A stretch of 64,000 nt of DNA from Plasmodiophora brassicae (GCA_036867785.1 CP145416.1:1054001-1118000); one strand, 5' to 3'. Shown: positions 1 through 11,836, counted from the first letter of the stretch. Program-made: numbers and translations. Notes: a model not told the origin generated them from the letters alone.

Positions 1-36
1 GATATTCGCGCTGCGTTGTGTGCGGGACGGGGAACG

Positions 37-635
37 ATGGACGAGGCGCAGGAAGTGGGCCGGCTGACCGGGCGCCTGGTGGGCAAAGCGGTCAACACGG
101 TGGCCGAGCACGCCGAGAAGGAGCGATGGCCGGACAAGGTCGCGCAGCACACTGCTGCCATCGAGGCGAAATACGAGGAGAAGACCGGGCACCGGTTGCG
201 GACGGACGCGAAGGTAAACCGGTACGGGCTCGACCCCCGTCCTACACGTGTCTAAACGCCTGACCCTTGTCGAAGATCGCATCAGTCGCTGGGGCAGCCG
301 GCATCGGCTTGTCAGTGGCCGCGATGGCGCCCACGATCGGTGCGTTTCTCGCGCAAGAGGACGAGCCGATGCAGCGTTGTTGACCCATGTCGCACATAGC
401 AATCGGGGCCGCTGTCGGTGCCGCCACGTACGAAGTCGCAGCGAACAGCGAGGCCGCCGCCAAAGCCAAGCAGGCGTACGAGACGAACTTGGGTCGCGAT
501 TTCGCTAGAGACAAGGCGACGGTGAAGAGCGGCGCCAAGGCCGGCATCCAGGGCGCCAAGCAGATTGGCAAATCGTTCGTGCAGGGCTATAAGAGCGTGC
601 GTCAACCGCAGGAGGAGCCACGTCAGCCTCAGTAA
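37..635 (+). CDS. Small Ala/Gly-rich protein, unknown function (3 exons)
   Basis: Exons 37-213, 276-339 and 400-635 give 158 residues. Intron 1 (62 nt) starts GTAAAC and carries a CTGAC branch-like site; intron 2 (60 nt) starts GTGCGT and carries TTGAC. Joining restores one continuous frame. The N-terminal third is charged and helical. The middle (about residues 60-95) is a Gly/Ala-rich hydrophobic stretch resembling a glycine-zipper membrane segment, and the basic tail ends in Pro/Gln. I recognise no family. The gene is convergent with the zinc-finger gene that ends at 718. A role in membrane association is only a guess from composition. Confidence 0.6.
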
Positions 636-717
636 AACCCCCGGACGAATGAGGCGATGCGTGTTTCGTCTACAGATCTGTATTGCTCGGGGAGATCTCG
701 ACTGACGCGCTCCCGGA

Positions 718-1530
718 TCATATCGGTGCACCACCCTCCAGAAGGCTGCGAAGTCGTTCCTGCGGGAACGAAGGGCGCGTTGAGAGACAACCAAACGAGC
801 GCACTGGAGACGATGCAAACACACCTGGATTGAGCTCTGAAGCTGGTCGACATCGATGGAGGCCGGCGCGTTTGCTGGTCGGTACTGTGGCAGGCTGGCC
901 CGTTTCTCTTCAACGCTGACGGCTTCGTCGGTGTAAATCATGTACTCTTCGGCGGCGTCGGCAGTTGAAGGCGCACCAGCTCCTGATCCCCAAGCGTTGC
1001 CGTACCCAGTTGCACTGCTCGATGATGGGTATGTACCGGACGCATAATAGGTTGTCGGAGCGCCCGACAGAGTGCCGGGCACGACAGGTGCCGTGTCCCG
1101 ATCAGTGGCAGCGGCAGCCGTCGTCGCCGCCGCGACACTTGGAACGTCTGCATCCGGTTTGGGTTTCTTAGGCAGCGGCTGGCCTAACTGTTCGGCCCGT
1201 TTCAGCTCGATGGCATCCTCGGGAACGTTCTGCATACCGAAGACAGCGAGCTCCAGATCATCGCGACCCTTCTTCGCATTGGGGACCCTGAGGCGAACGA
1301 TGAGATCATAGGACATTGGGTTCCGGGTTCGCCCCGTACCCTTTCAGGGTCTCCTTGTGGACCTGGAAGACGTGGACAGTGAGCGAATGCGATGACCCGA
1401 GCTTCTTCTGACAATGCTGGCATTTCCAGTGTTTCGCCTTCTGGTGCGTGACCAGGACCATCTCGTCGTCGAAGACGCGATCGCAGTAGTAGCAGAACGG
1501 CTTCATCTTTGGTTTCGATTTGCGCCCCAT
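718..1530 (-). CDS. BuGZ/ZNF207-like C2H2 zinc-finger protein
   Basis: Exons (minus) 1340-1530, 825-1287 and 718-759 give 231 residues; introns are 52 and 65 nt. The start [18 protein letters not shown] opens the classic ZNF207/BuGZ N-terminus: two C2H2 fingers with CYYC, a His pair, CQHC and HVFQVH, followed by the [22 protein letters not shown] segment that continues exactly across intron 1. In animals BuGZ binds microtubules and the mitotic factor Bub3; in plants relatives act in transcription. The rest is Ala/Ser/Thr/Tyr-rich low complexity, and the last exon adds a short helix. No clear Bub3-binding GLEBS motif is visible, so the spindle role is not supported here. Length is about half that of animal BuGZ. 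Confidence 0.85.
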
Positions 1531-1848
1531 CACGACGGTGCAGACGCGCACGCCGCACGTCCAGATCGACACTCGTCGCGTCCCGCGCAACTCCGTCGCT
1601 GGTACCGAGGCGATATTTTCCTCGCCGTGTGCACTGTGCCGGCGGCCACACTGACAAGACGACACCCATCCTCACTGACGGATGAACCTGAACGAACGAT
1701 GCCCGGCTGACTGTCACCCCAGCCAGACGTGTTTGCCCAGCTATCTTTCCCCACCGTTAAGCCCATTCCCATGCACGTGGTAGCACACGCATCCGTTTAT
1801 ACAATGATATCAGACCGCGGTTAGGCGGCACGTATATGTATAAGGCCA
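1531..1848. other. Intergenic gap, 318 bp
   Basis: This separates the start of the zinc-finger gene from the stop of the kinase gene, both on the minus strand. It should hold the zinc-finger promoter. The short ORFs here overlap neighbours in other frames and carry no family signature. Confidence 0.4.
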
Positions 1849-3226
1849 CTAGTCGCGGTGCATGTTCAGACGAGACTCTTGGCGGAGGGCGGCCCCGAAT
1901 TCGAGAGCGTCCGGGCGCTCGGTTCTTTCGGCACTGAAGCAGCGCTTGAGCATGGCCATCAGGTTGTCGCTGATCATGTGGGCCGGAGGTAGCGGTGGGA
2001 CGAATCCTTTGACGATGATCGTCCTCTCCACTTCGTTTGGATGGGCAGTCGACCTGAACCAGGTGTCTCCCGTGATTACCTCGATGGCCATCACCGCTAG
2101 ACTCCAGACGTCGGCTTTGGGGCCCCATCGCCACCCATTCAGCAATTGCTCAGGAGCTGCATACGGGAGAGTGCACTGCAAAGGCGCCCGTCAGTGAGAT
2201 CGATGGGTCACCAGACCGGTTCCATACCGTTGGATCAATAGGCGGTTGAGCGATCGGTCCAATAGATCGGACGTTGCTCAGGTCGCCAATAACGGCATGC
2301 AATTCGCCTGACGGTAACTCGACGACCAGAGCATTGCCAGGCTTGACGTCTCCATGGGCCTGGAGTCGATGGTTAGGACATGCCAGCAATCGTTGCTTAA
2401 ACGCGCTTACCAGCCGTCTCGAATGAATGCCCGCCACGCCCTCACAAACGTCAGCGACAAGCCCGAGCCGTGTACTCATGGGCAACGACCGCGCGAATGC
2501 CCCGTCCAATGTCCCGTGCGGGGCGCGTTCCATAACGAGCAATGGGCTCCCGCTACTGCGGTCGGCAACGCCAATTACCTTCACGACGGAGGGCAGCCCA
2601 ATCATTCTCGAGGCTGCCTCGACCTCAGCCTCAAATGCCTCTTTGTCGGCAAACATCTTCACTGCGACGTCAATGCTACCGTCAAGAGTGGCGCCGTACA
2701 CGTCGCCGGCCGTGCCACGCCCGAGGATCTGCGTTTCCGTGCCATTCGATTCCACGAGGAAGTCTAGCTGATCACGGCTAACCTCCCTCAGGAAAACCGG
2801 TGCAGAGTACGCGACAGCCGCTCTAACAGACAGCATCAGGTGCGGTGGAAGTTCACCATATGACCGCACGAGTTACCTCTTCTGCTCGAGGAGGCTTCGC
2901 AGTGCAACAAGTTCAGCTTTGAGAAGGCCGACTTCACGTCGTGCAGCAGTGACTGTGAGCGACGCATCTATAACCTGCCGCTGGAGCGCTTTGACCTCGT
3001 CTCGCGCGGCATTGGCTGCCATGGACGATTCCATAGCGCCATCAACCGCGCTAGCCAACTCGTTCTCGCACTGCCGGGCCAGGTCCCTCCACTCCATCAA
3101 ATGTCGTTCAAGGCTGTCCTGGTACGCCCGAGGACCACCGAGCGCACTGAACGCTCGCGTGCTGCGCGCCGCGACGGCGGCGACGACGACGACGACGACG
3201 ACAGAGAAGGCGGACGCACCCACCAT
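1849..3226 (-). CDS. Membrane-anchored coiled-coil protein kinase, non-RD type
   Basis: Exons (minus) 2877-3226, 2411-2822, 2228-2359 and 1849-2175 give 406 residues; introns are 54, 51 and 52 nt and frame is kept at each junction. The N-terminus has a Val-rich transmembrane or signal-anchor segment (about residues 5-21), then a helical coiled coil (about 35-115). The kinase domain follows: glycine loop LGRGTAGDVYG, VAVK lysine, catalytic loop HGDVKPGN (HRD arginine replaced by Gly), metal-binding DLS in place of DFG, PYAAPEQ, DVWSLAVM and a final RP. The catalytic Lys, Asp and Asn are kept, so activity is plausible. Lack of the HRD Arg makes activation-loop phosphorylation less likely to be needed. 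Substrate unknown. Confidence 0.8.
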
Positions 3227-4227
3227 GTTCCATTAACCGCCGGCGGCAGAACGCAGACCTGGACCTTGGCGCGACCGACCGATTTGTCGAAATGATCCAA
3301 ACATGTCCGCCCCTGCGCCAGACGACAGGCGGCAATCCCCCGAAGAACCCCGCCGCCCAAAATAGGACCTTGCGAGACCAACCTGACTGGCAGGCCGACA
3401 GTCAACCACTGTGCGGATCGGGATGCGACGCGGAATACCTCGGTGGGAGTCCGCTATCGAAGCTTCAGGTTACCCCCCTCCCTCCCCTCACCCCCAAAAA
3501 AAACATTTGCGGCGATTGGTGCGGTCTGCGAGAAGACCTGTTCTTTAGCAGTGAAGTTGGCTACGATTGTAATCTACCTGTTTCGTTTCGTTATCGCATC
3601 GGATGCTGTACAGGCGACAGTCCGCAGTGAGGTGGGTTCCCGTGGGAATTCAGGTACCCGTGTTAAGGCGATGGAGTGCCCGAGGTTGCAACATGATGAC
3701 GCGAGCCAGGTTGCCAGGAGCCCTGCCGGTAGAACCGGTGCCCCAGACAGCGGTCCATCCGGTTGAGGCCCGGAACCGTTTGAAGCAGGCGACCATGACG
3801 ATGCCACAGAGCAGGTGCGGTCGGTCAGGAACGCACACCACCAGACACGACGCGCGACACGGCTGTATCGGAGGTTGGTCGTCTTGCGCACCTCGTACAG
3901 GTACTGAACCGTGCCAGCCTGGGATTAACACCCATCTCGATTATCCGGGAACATAACGCTCACGAGCACCGATACTGGCGCTGGACGCGATCGTCGCAAT
4001 TGTGTATTGCATCGGTCGCTCATCGCACAGAGCAGCGTAGACCTAGTATGACGATGAGCAACGGCAATGTCATTGCCTGGTGGCAGCAGTGGTGGCCAGA
4101 TCTAAGATCTGCGTCCAGCGATGCACCGAAATAGCATGCCTGCTCGGAAGGCGATCGGAATCTCGTCCTCAAGCCTACCCAGACAAGGCGTGGTGGCGCT
4201 TACAAACTGGGCTTCACACGCCATCGT
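3227..4227. other. 1-kb stretch without a supported gene
   Basis: It lies between the kinase start and the UPF0193 stop. It contains a pyrimidine tract near 3476-3510 (CCCTCC repeats followed by A8) and several ORFs of about 100 codons on both strands. None shows splice-consistent extension or a known motif. The minus ORF around 3574-3891 is Ser/Pro-rich and may be a relic. Confidence 0.35.
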
Positions 4228-4990
4228 TTATATTCCCTTGATCTGCTTCAAAGCTTTCAGCCTCTGTGCAGTGGGTCAAGTTAGGCACGGCTACGATGGA
4301 GTACACGGCGCGCAAATGGACCTCGGTGATCTCGTCGCGTATCTGCGACTCGAACGGGGCGCTTTGCTTCAGCGATCGCATTTCGTCCAGGAATTTCAGG
4401 CGAGAATCGATTTCCTCCGCGACTGAAACGATGTGTTCAGGGCCGGAACGAGGTAGGCAAGTCTCGACCTACGCTGGTCTTCCATGCTCCGTGTCCCCGA
4501 TGGACCTTTCGTTGGAGTCGTATTGGACATGACGTTCGATAACGCCAGCTTCTCCAGCTTTCTCTGGAAACGGTCCTTTTCTGCCTGCATATCCTTGCCT
4601 GGAAGCAATGTCATGTTAAGGCGTTAGCATCCTGCGATCGCAGGACCTTTGACAGGGAACGGGAATCGAAGTTGGTGGCGTTCCTGTTCGACTTCTAGTG
4701 CAATTTGCGCCTTCGACTTTCGCGGCCCGGTTGGGCGTCGAGTCATTGAAGGACGCCTGGGTTTAACGTACGACTGATAGGTTCCGCCTGGCGTTAACGC
4801 GAGGACGGACCCTGGCGATCCTCCTTTACCTGAGTCACGTCTGGGACACCTGCCGATAGTGGGGACGTTTGGACTTACCCTGCAACGCTTTTCGCATGGC
4901 AATCTTCTGATGCGGCGAGAGCCGATCGGAGAACACGTCGTTGATTAGCTTCTCCATTTTCGAAGGGCGTGGCTGGTCGCGGGTGGTCAT
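4228..4990 (-). CDS. UPF0193 (EVG1/C22orf23-like) protein, cilium-associated family
   Basis: Exons (minus) 4879-4990, 4647-4829, 4506-4598, 4322-4422 and 4228-4263 give 174 residues; introns are 48-83 nt and three have GTC-type donors (GTCCTG, GTCCAT twice). The order matches UPF0193: an N-terminal 'LSPHQKIAMRKALQG' helix (family: TNFQQRQIMGCLKRG), a basic proline-rich linker, an RFQRKLEKLAL-type helix, then the 'EIDSRLKFLDEMRSL' helix and a C-terminal IRDEITERLK helix. The family follows the presence of motile cilia, which fits an organism with flagellated zoospores. It lies 95 bp downstream of the COG2 stop on the same strand. The terminal exon of 12 codons depends on the last GTCCAT intron. 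Confidence 0.7.
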
Positions 4991-5085
4991 CGAGCCGACG
5001 AGACGAACGGAAACGTGGCGTACCGTCAAACGATCGCAGACACGCACGGTGAACCGATTAAAGTATAGAACAGGTAGATGTATTA

Positions 5086-7443
5086 TCATTGTGTGTTTGG
5101 GTCGCCAATAGCGTCATAGATAACGGCTAACGCGCTATCAACGTTCCAGTCTGACTGGTCAGCTAGAGCAAGCAGCCGTTGCCGAAAATCACCGACGTCG
5201 AGCAAGAGCTGTGCAACGGGACGTCAGTCGTAGTTAACCTCGAACACTCCAGAATGGAACCTGAGAGGAAATTCTGCTGGAAGAATCAGCAACAACAGTA
5301 CTGCCTTGATGGCTGCCCAATCTTCTAAGCGATGACTCGGTTTGCCGCATAACATCAAGAAGGTCAGAGCACGCTTTGGCATATCGCTCAGCGAGCGACT
5401 CGATAGCCATTCGTCCCAGGGCCGCCCGTTCGTCAGGGGACGAAATCTAACAAATCTAAGATTGATGCCCAGCCAGTAGGGAAACTCTTTCCAGACCTCG
5501 GACATTGCCTGCTCCATAGGTTGGACTAACAATTGCACGTATGGCAGGGGCGCTGTCGGTTTCTGTTGTCCAGTCATGCGGTAGGTCGCCTTAATTCTCG
5601 GTACGGCATCTATGTAGTAATGATTAGTTCCACATGAGGTCATGCGAGTCCCTGAACGTACCAAGGGCTGCTGCGCATCGGTCAACAACGGTTCTTACAG
5701 CGGCATCTTTCAGCTGCTGATGACAGGCTGCCAGCTTGGAGGTCGACTTCTTGAACGCTGACTCGATTACTTCACGCAAGTCATGCACGTGCTCCTGTCC
5801 CTCTTCACTGTCGTGGCCTACATCAAATTAGAAGGTGTGGAATCATTGCAGGACGTAAATGACCTTCCAGACGAGATTTGCATCGGCATTTTAGGTCAGA
5901 CTCAATCCATGCCAGCAGTTTGTCAATGTCAGCTGCAAGCAGAAGGCAGAGTCCAGCGTCTAATCGCCGGCATGCGACTTCGATGAAGGCCGTGTACCGG
6001 TTAACCAGCTGGAGCGCTAGAGCAAAGAATCGGGCCGCTAGTTGGGGAATGAAAACGTTGTCGTCAAAGCAGGACCTGGCCAGCTCTGCGATGACACGAG
6101 TGGCTTCGAGGCTGAACGCAGAAACATTCTTTGACGCTTCACCTTCGCCTCCCTCAAGCACTCTCGTTGGGACGGGCTTAGCCAAAACAATTTCAAGTCG
6201 ATGCACCATCGATTGCAGACGAAGCTGGAAGTATACGTCCAGGTTGAATCTACACGTACACGTTTCAGCTCGCGAACCGAATTTGCACCAGTGTGCTAAC
6301 TTTTGAAGGAATTCCGTTACGTGCGGACAGTCGGCAATGCGAGCGTCTAATGCTTCCAGCTGCGCGACGAAACCGCTGACAGCACTGTAGTTACGATGAA
6401 ACTGATCAGCAACACCAGTTGCGAATATCGCCCTGCTTGTTTGATTCGGCAACAGAAACCGGACAACTTCAACGAAGAAACAGTCACGAAGGAAGGCGTA
6501 ACGGTAACCTCCCGCCTTGTCGAAGAAGGCGCAGCGCTTTGCGAGACCTAATAACGCCTTACTGGATAAGAATTTTACAAGGGCAACCCGGTTCCCTACA
6601 GAATGTCAACCATGGGAGCAATAGCAGACGATCATTACCATACCTATGTTGGGCAGCTGGGGGCGAATGATCGATTCAGCCATATGCAGATGAGCAGCTT
6701 GACTTGATCCACAAGCTGAGGATGCGTCAGCAGACCCGCATCTTGCGAATGAATATGGATATGCACCCGAAAACGATCGTAGGAGAGATGCTGCTGCTGA
6801 TTGTCGGGGAGACGGATCGGCCGTGAACAACGCAGAGAGTTCATCTGTAAGCGCCGACTCCAGGTCGCCGAGGTCGTTCTCGCCCGACAAACTTCGCGAA
6901 ACGGCCCGAGCACGTCGTTCTAGACCACCAAACTCGCCCTCTACGCAGAAGGTATTCAGTACCGATCATGCTATGGCATGCGAGTTCTGTAGCCTAACGC
7001 GTGGGTTCTCTTGCGTTATGTTGCTGGAGTAGCGCTTTATGTTGCGTGTTGCCCTCGAAATCAGCAATACACTGCTTTAAATGCTCGCATTCGCCACTGA
7101 CGACCAGAAACGCTGAGAGAAGACGAGAGCGCGTTTCGTAAAGCGGCGACATGATTTCGTTGACCTGGTCATTCGTCAGAAGTTGTTAACCGCGAAGATA
7201 AACCCGACGGACCAGCGTTTCGGTCCCCTGAAGACTGACGGACAATGATATATACTGTTCGAAATCGTTGTTCAGCATCTGGACGAGTTCGCCTTGCAGG
7301 CGGTTCCCGTATTGCGCCATCGCGTCCGACAGCGACTGAACGGGCGCGACAGCCCTACATCGTCGCACAAATTGCTGTACATCAAACTCGGCGGACCCTC
7401 GTAGCCCGTCGAACAACGAAACGGGTACGTCTCCGGCAATCAT
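5086..7443 (-). CDS. COG2: Conserved oligomeric Golgi complex subunit 2
   Basis: Nine exons (minus): 7213-7443, 6999-7164, 6767-6940, 6644-6715, 5864-6595, 5662-5817, 5497-5609, 5261-5446, 5086-5208; 650 residues. COG2 is a lobe A subunit of the COG tether for retrograde intra-Golgi vesicles. The N-terminal block reads FDVQQFVRRCR with LQGTETLVNEIMSPL in the position of the conserved GMDKALN..PL segment. The middle has FNLDVYFQLRLQSM and the following FIPQLAARFFALALQLVNRY region. The C-terminus has LPYVQLLVQPM and RYAKACSDLLDVMRQTESSL, both characteristic of COG2. The length is slightly below the usual 740. All exon phases close. Exon 5 is long and could hide one in-frame intron. Confidence 0.9.
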
Positions 7444-7697
7444 GACCAGACCGTTCTGGTTCCAAAAAAATCAGCGCGCCTTTGATGCGATGGGGAGTTG
7501 CGGGAACGGCCGACCATTTCAAAATCGCTACTAACTCCAGGTCCCCATGAGGTCGCTCTGTCGAATAGGGACACTATGTCACTATTCTCTATAAAGGCAT
7601 AATTCTCCATCGAGGAATGACCTCGGTAAAGTGGGTTTGATCGAAGGTACGCGCTAGGTTGGACGGCACACATTATTAGCAGTCAACTCTCGAAGCA

Positions 7698-9266
7698 ATG
7701 CTCGCATGGTGGACTTTCGCGATTGCGGTGGCCGCGGTTGTTCCCGGGCCTGCACCCGTAAAGAGCGCCATCTCGTTTCCGAACACGGACGTCGCACTGC
7801 TGGCCAAAGTGTCACTTCTGAGCCCAACAATGACGTACTTCCTCGGGCCGCAGGCCTGCGACCCAGGTCCTCCTACTGTGTCGGGCCCTGTTGTAATCTA
7901 TTCCGCGGGAGACAGCTGCGACCCTGCCGCTCTTCCCCCAAGCGTACAAGGTCGAATCGTCTTCCTGAACGTACCGGGAGGCGCATGTTCGTTTGAGGAG
8001 TCCTACCTGCGTTTTTCAGACTTGGGCATATCTGCCATTTTCTGTAAGCTTCGAATAGCCGCCCCTGCTTAAGCGTAAAGTAGACAACTCACTTCTGGTG
8101 CAGCATCCTCCCCGGCCTATCCCGGGTTCAACGCGAACCTGCAGGATGGCACGCGTGGACGCTTGACCAGAGGAAAGTCGATGCTATGGCTCACTGGATT
8201 GTGCACAGAAGAGATTCGCGCAGCGATCATCAGCACGCAAGGGCTGAACGCGACCCTGGTCCCTGATGTCAATCCCTGGACGTCGACGTTCGACTCCTGG
8301 TGCTATCAAGTGTTCGTTCGTATAATCCCAAGTACGATCTGCCTTGGAACCGGAGCCACAGCGTTGGTATTCCTCATTCTACACGTCGCCATCTTCGCGC
8401 ACCGTTACAGTGAGACCACGCCACCGGCATCTCAGTCAATGACCAGACGGGTCCGGTTCGTCCTGCGGGCCTTCGACTTCACACACGTCGCGCTTGCCAT
8501 CGAATTCCCGACCATCACAGCGCTCGGCATTTTCCTTGCTGTTTCAGGGTTCTACTCAACGGACGCGGCCGGCGCCACTGCCGTGAATTTTTTCTCCCCA
8601 GGACTGTCTGGGTTCGGGTTCGCCTGCTCCACTCTGTCTTCGATGTTGTGGTACAAGAAACATGAAGAAATACGGCCGCAGTCATCGCGCCCATCGCTGC
8701 TGCACCGTGTCTTTCGAGGTGATTATCCTGCTGTCACTGCCTGCCTCTGCATCGCGCCTATTTTCCTGGACATACTGATGGGCATCTGCCTTGCCTTCTA
8801 CTTCTACTTTCAGGTAGTACAACTATTTGCGGCGTTCACCTACTTTGTCATGCAATTTCTATTAAGCATCCAGCTCTTCACCCATGTCACTGCGTTCCAC
8901 CGTGATGTCACGAAGGCGACCGCTCTCGTATCGCAAGCGGTCTCGTCAAAGGACTCGGCAATGATGCAGCTCCTTCGTCGGCTTGCAGTTTGTGCGGGCG
9001 GCCTATCCATCTCGATGCTGATGTACTGTGCAGCGACCATCATCATTGCATTCTTCCCCGCTGTTTTCTACTACCCGACACGGTGGACTGTCACTTGGTC
9101 GATCTTCTTCACTGGACGGGCCTTGGACAGTGCATTCCGGGTAGCCATGTTCAAGCCGCGCAAATCGAACAGGGCGCGAAGCTCAGGAGCCGCTTCCTGT
9201 ATCGCTCCCCGAACGGCTGACCTGTTGCCCTCAAGTACGCCAGTCCCGGTTCGGGGCACAACCTGA
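7698..9266 (+). CDS. Secretory-pathway multipass membrane protein, unknown
   Basis: Exons 7698-8043 and 8104-9266 (60-nt intron starting GTAAGC) give 502 residues. An N-terminal signal peptide (LAWWTFAIAVAAVV) is followed by a luminal or extracellular domain of about 170 residues. Its GRIVFLNVPGGACSFEES-like stretch resembles a protease-associated (PA) domain strand pattern. From about residue 205 there are six or seven hydrophobic helices, then a basic tail. The architecture (signal, ectodomain, 7TM-like bundle) recalls receptor-like proteins, but no family motif is certain. The basic region after the last helix suggests a cytosolic C-terminus. Confidence 0.75.
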
Positions 9267-9984
9267 CGCTACAACCGTTGCGTTCACCGGAACCAACGGC
9301 ACGAAGAGCAGACGCATTCAAGGACGCTACCCGGTCGACGTACACTAAACGAAACCTTCATCAGTACCCTCTACCCAACAGGGCATCGCTCCAAAGAATA
9401 AACCACTCCGTTTCATCTGAAGAGTCCGATCGTGCATTAATGTTCCAGGATTAACGTCATAAAGTTTCAGTACGATACCCGGCATCATCGGCGCCGTCGG
9501 CGTCTGGCGTTGAGCTGGTCGACGACGGCGGCCACGCGATGGCTTTGGCGCTGCGGGTGTCGGCGTCAACGACAGCGTCGTTTTCGGGGATGGCAGCGAC
9601 GTCCTCGTCGCTGGCGGTGCCGGCGTCTTCGTCGTTGCCGATACCGTCACTGGACCAGGACGTACGGGCCCTTGCGGTGTACCTGAATGATGAATATTTG
9701 AAGGCTGATAATTCGTACTTGAAATGGCTCCAAAGTTGTGATTTGGCAGAGAGGCCTCTCGTATCCGGGTTACCGTACGTCCCAGAGTGAGAGGCAACAC
9801 ATCTGTATGGCAGCTACGTAGACTGCTGACGGCGAACCGATTGCACAGCGATATGGCCTCCAAGACATGGACACTACCGCATTGTGGAGCTGCTATCGAA
9901 AAGTTCCAGGTACAACAAGTAGGGGCAGACACCCCACATGGCTGCGAAGTTTGGCCACGTAAATATAAGGGTCGTCAAGCTGTG
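9267..9984. other. Intergenic stretch with a weak minus-strand ORF
   Basis: A 195-codon minus ORF (9345-9932) has a Pro/Thr/Ser-rich centre with an RGRRRRP patch. There is no motif, and its first Met is not supported by context. It may be an exon of an unrecognised gene or chance. Otherwise nothing is seen. Confidence 0.25.
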
Positions 9985-10519
9985 ACTGGCGTCACATCGG
10001 ATGCGAAATGACTGCAGACCGGCTGCAGGTTGGATGCAGGAGGACGTTTCTGCAGCCAGTCTGCATCCCCTTCAGGATGCAGATAGGCTGCAGAAACGCC
10101 ATCCGCATCCAGTCTGCATCACCCTGAAGATGCAAAATGACTGCAGACGACGTTTCTGCAGCCACGTTTCGAAATACGTTTCGGAATGGTTGATCGATAT
10201 AAGCCGGCCACATTCTACGAGTACGGATGCATGCAAACGGATGCAAGTAGCGCTGCAGGCGGATGCAGGTAGCGCTGAAGGCGGATGCAGATAGGGCTGC
10301 AGGCGAATGCAGGTAGCGCTGCAGGCGGATGCAGATAGGGCTGCAGGCGAATGCAGGTAGCGCTGCAGATGAATGCAGGTGGTGATGCAGACGGATATTG
10401 CAGGTGGCGATGCAGACGGATGCAGATGGCGATGCAGGCGGATGCAGGTTGTGATGCAGGCGGATGCAGGTTGTGATGCAAAAATGACCGGTCATTTTTG
10501 CATCCGATGTGACGCCAGT
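9985..10519. mobile_element. Short TIR element filled with a GATGCAGG-type minisatellite
   Basis: The ends carry a perfect 20-bp terminal inverted repeat, ACTGGCGTCACATCGGATGC at 9985-10004 and its reverse complement at 10500-10519. The interior has about 20 variants of a 10-24 bp unit built on CTGCAGGCGGATGCAGGTAG. A perfect 28-bp palindrome at 10476-10503 overlaps the right end. There is no coding sequence, so this is a non-autonomous DNA transposon candidate. A target duplication is not clear (at most GTG). Confidence 0.6.
10205..10480. repeat. Degenerate tandem repeat, GATGCAGG core
   Basis: Units of mostly 24 bp (GCGGATGCAGGTAGCGCTGCAG and variants with ATAGG, TGGTG or TTGTG) run head to tail across the right half of the TIR element. 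Every unit contains a PstI-like CTGCAG or a GATGCAG word. The array ends in the palindrome at 10476-10503. Confidence 0.75.
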
Positions 10520-11836
10520 GTGTTGCTGGCCGGCCTGACTCAGCTGGAACGGAGATACCATTTTTATGTAAATTTAAGATCCCTGAGAGCCCGCTTAGGC
10601 ACAGGTATAGGTACAACGGGTGGAGATGCTCTAAGTGACCATCCCTAAACTGATGGTATGGCGTAGGTAATAAAAGAAGCCAAACCATAGGAACGCGCGC
10701 GGAATACCGAATACGAGCCGCAGGACAGGTTTCAGTACGATCGAAAATCAGACGCGACATCTTCTGGCGGCCCGTGAGTACGCGACATGTACATACCTGA
10801 TAGAGATGAACTTCTCGTCGCACATCGGACATATTACATGCAGAAGCTGAGCCTGGCTGGCCTCTCCCTGCCTGCATGTCAGCTCAACTCCGATAGGCGC
10901 TTGCGCTTGCGCTCTTGCCATCACATGCGTGCCATGCCCTCTTCTAAAGGCATCGAGAGATGCTCGCAGATCTGGTTCGCGAGAACATGCGGCAACCAGC
11001 TCCTGATGTTCCTGTTCTATGGCATCAATATCGTTCCGGGTCCAGCGAACCAGTAGACGGTCAGTGTGCCGGCGAACAACAACACAAAACTGCCTCGGAG
11101 GCAAGATAACAAGTTCTTGCGGAGTGACAGGAGGACGTGGTCAGCGCTGGCGACATTATTCTCGTTGCGTTCTGCAACAATGCTCGAGATACCGGACAGA
11201 GACGACAAGTTGGACCGTGTTGTCGACAACACTGGCGAAGGTCCCTGAACCCATCTCGTCAATGCGGTCATGAACAAACGAACCCATGTCCAGAATACAG
11301 TTCTCGACACGTTGGCGATTGACGCCGAACCAGTGGCATTCCGACAGCAACCACGTCTCGTCGAGTTCGTCAACCTGTTCCATGTTCAACAGCTCACGCC
11401 CTTGGACCTGGTTCAACAATCTGGAGCAAAGGTCGCCAAGCGCCTGACGCTGCATGCTGACGGTCAGTTCGGGACTTTGGATCGTCCTGAAAGTAACCCT
11501 GCAAGTTGCGGCCAATTCGTGTACAACCATCATCATAACCCACCACTCGGGAGGTGGCTTTCACTCGCGTTGTGGGTTTGCGCTTCGCGTCGACCTTCTC
11601 CTCCCTGCCGAGGTGGACGCAGAAGAGGCATTCCACCCCTATGACAACATTCGTGTGTCGCGGGTGGAACTGGGTGGGGCGAACGGCATAATCAACCGGG
11701 TGAAAGGCCTGGAAATCCGTTGGACGCGCTCCCGACGGCATGACAACCACGAAAACTACCCCAACGTGACCTCGCTTATTTACGGACTGACCGCCAGCTT
11801 GATTACGGCGCGCCACGGACTTTGGGGTCAAAATCG
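10520..11836 (-). pseudogene. Probable decayed minus-strand repeat-family gene
   Basis: Minus ORFs 11394-11831, 11156-11536 and 10748-11104 look like coding pieces out of register. The first contains GVECLFCVHLGREEKVDAK followed by RKPTTRVK. To my recollection a zinc-binding block of this kind is common in repeated oomycete proteins. The second is a 120-residue helical segment and the third is also helical. No GT..AG intron of normal size joins the first and second in frame, so I read this as frameshifted. The mariner end at 11839 lies just upstream. Function unknown. Confidence 0.35.

Noticed and set aside
4228-4330. A 25-nt intron at the end of the UPF0193 gene
   Set aside because: Too short for this genome; a 58-nt intron with donor GTCCAT fits better and gives a family-like C-terminus.
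7165-7212. COG2 intron 1 starting at GTTTAT (39 nt)
   Set aside because: The donor GTCCGT nine bases upstream gives a 48-nt intron and the exact family spacing.
10200-10480. Regular repeats that could suggest a CRISPR-like array
   Set aside because: Units are contiguous and degenerate with no unique spacers, and the genome is eukaryotic. It is a minisatellite.
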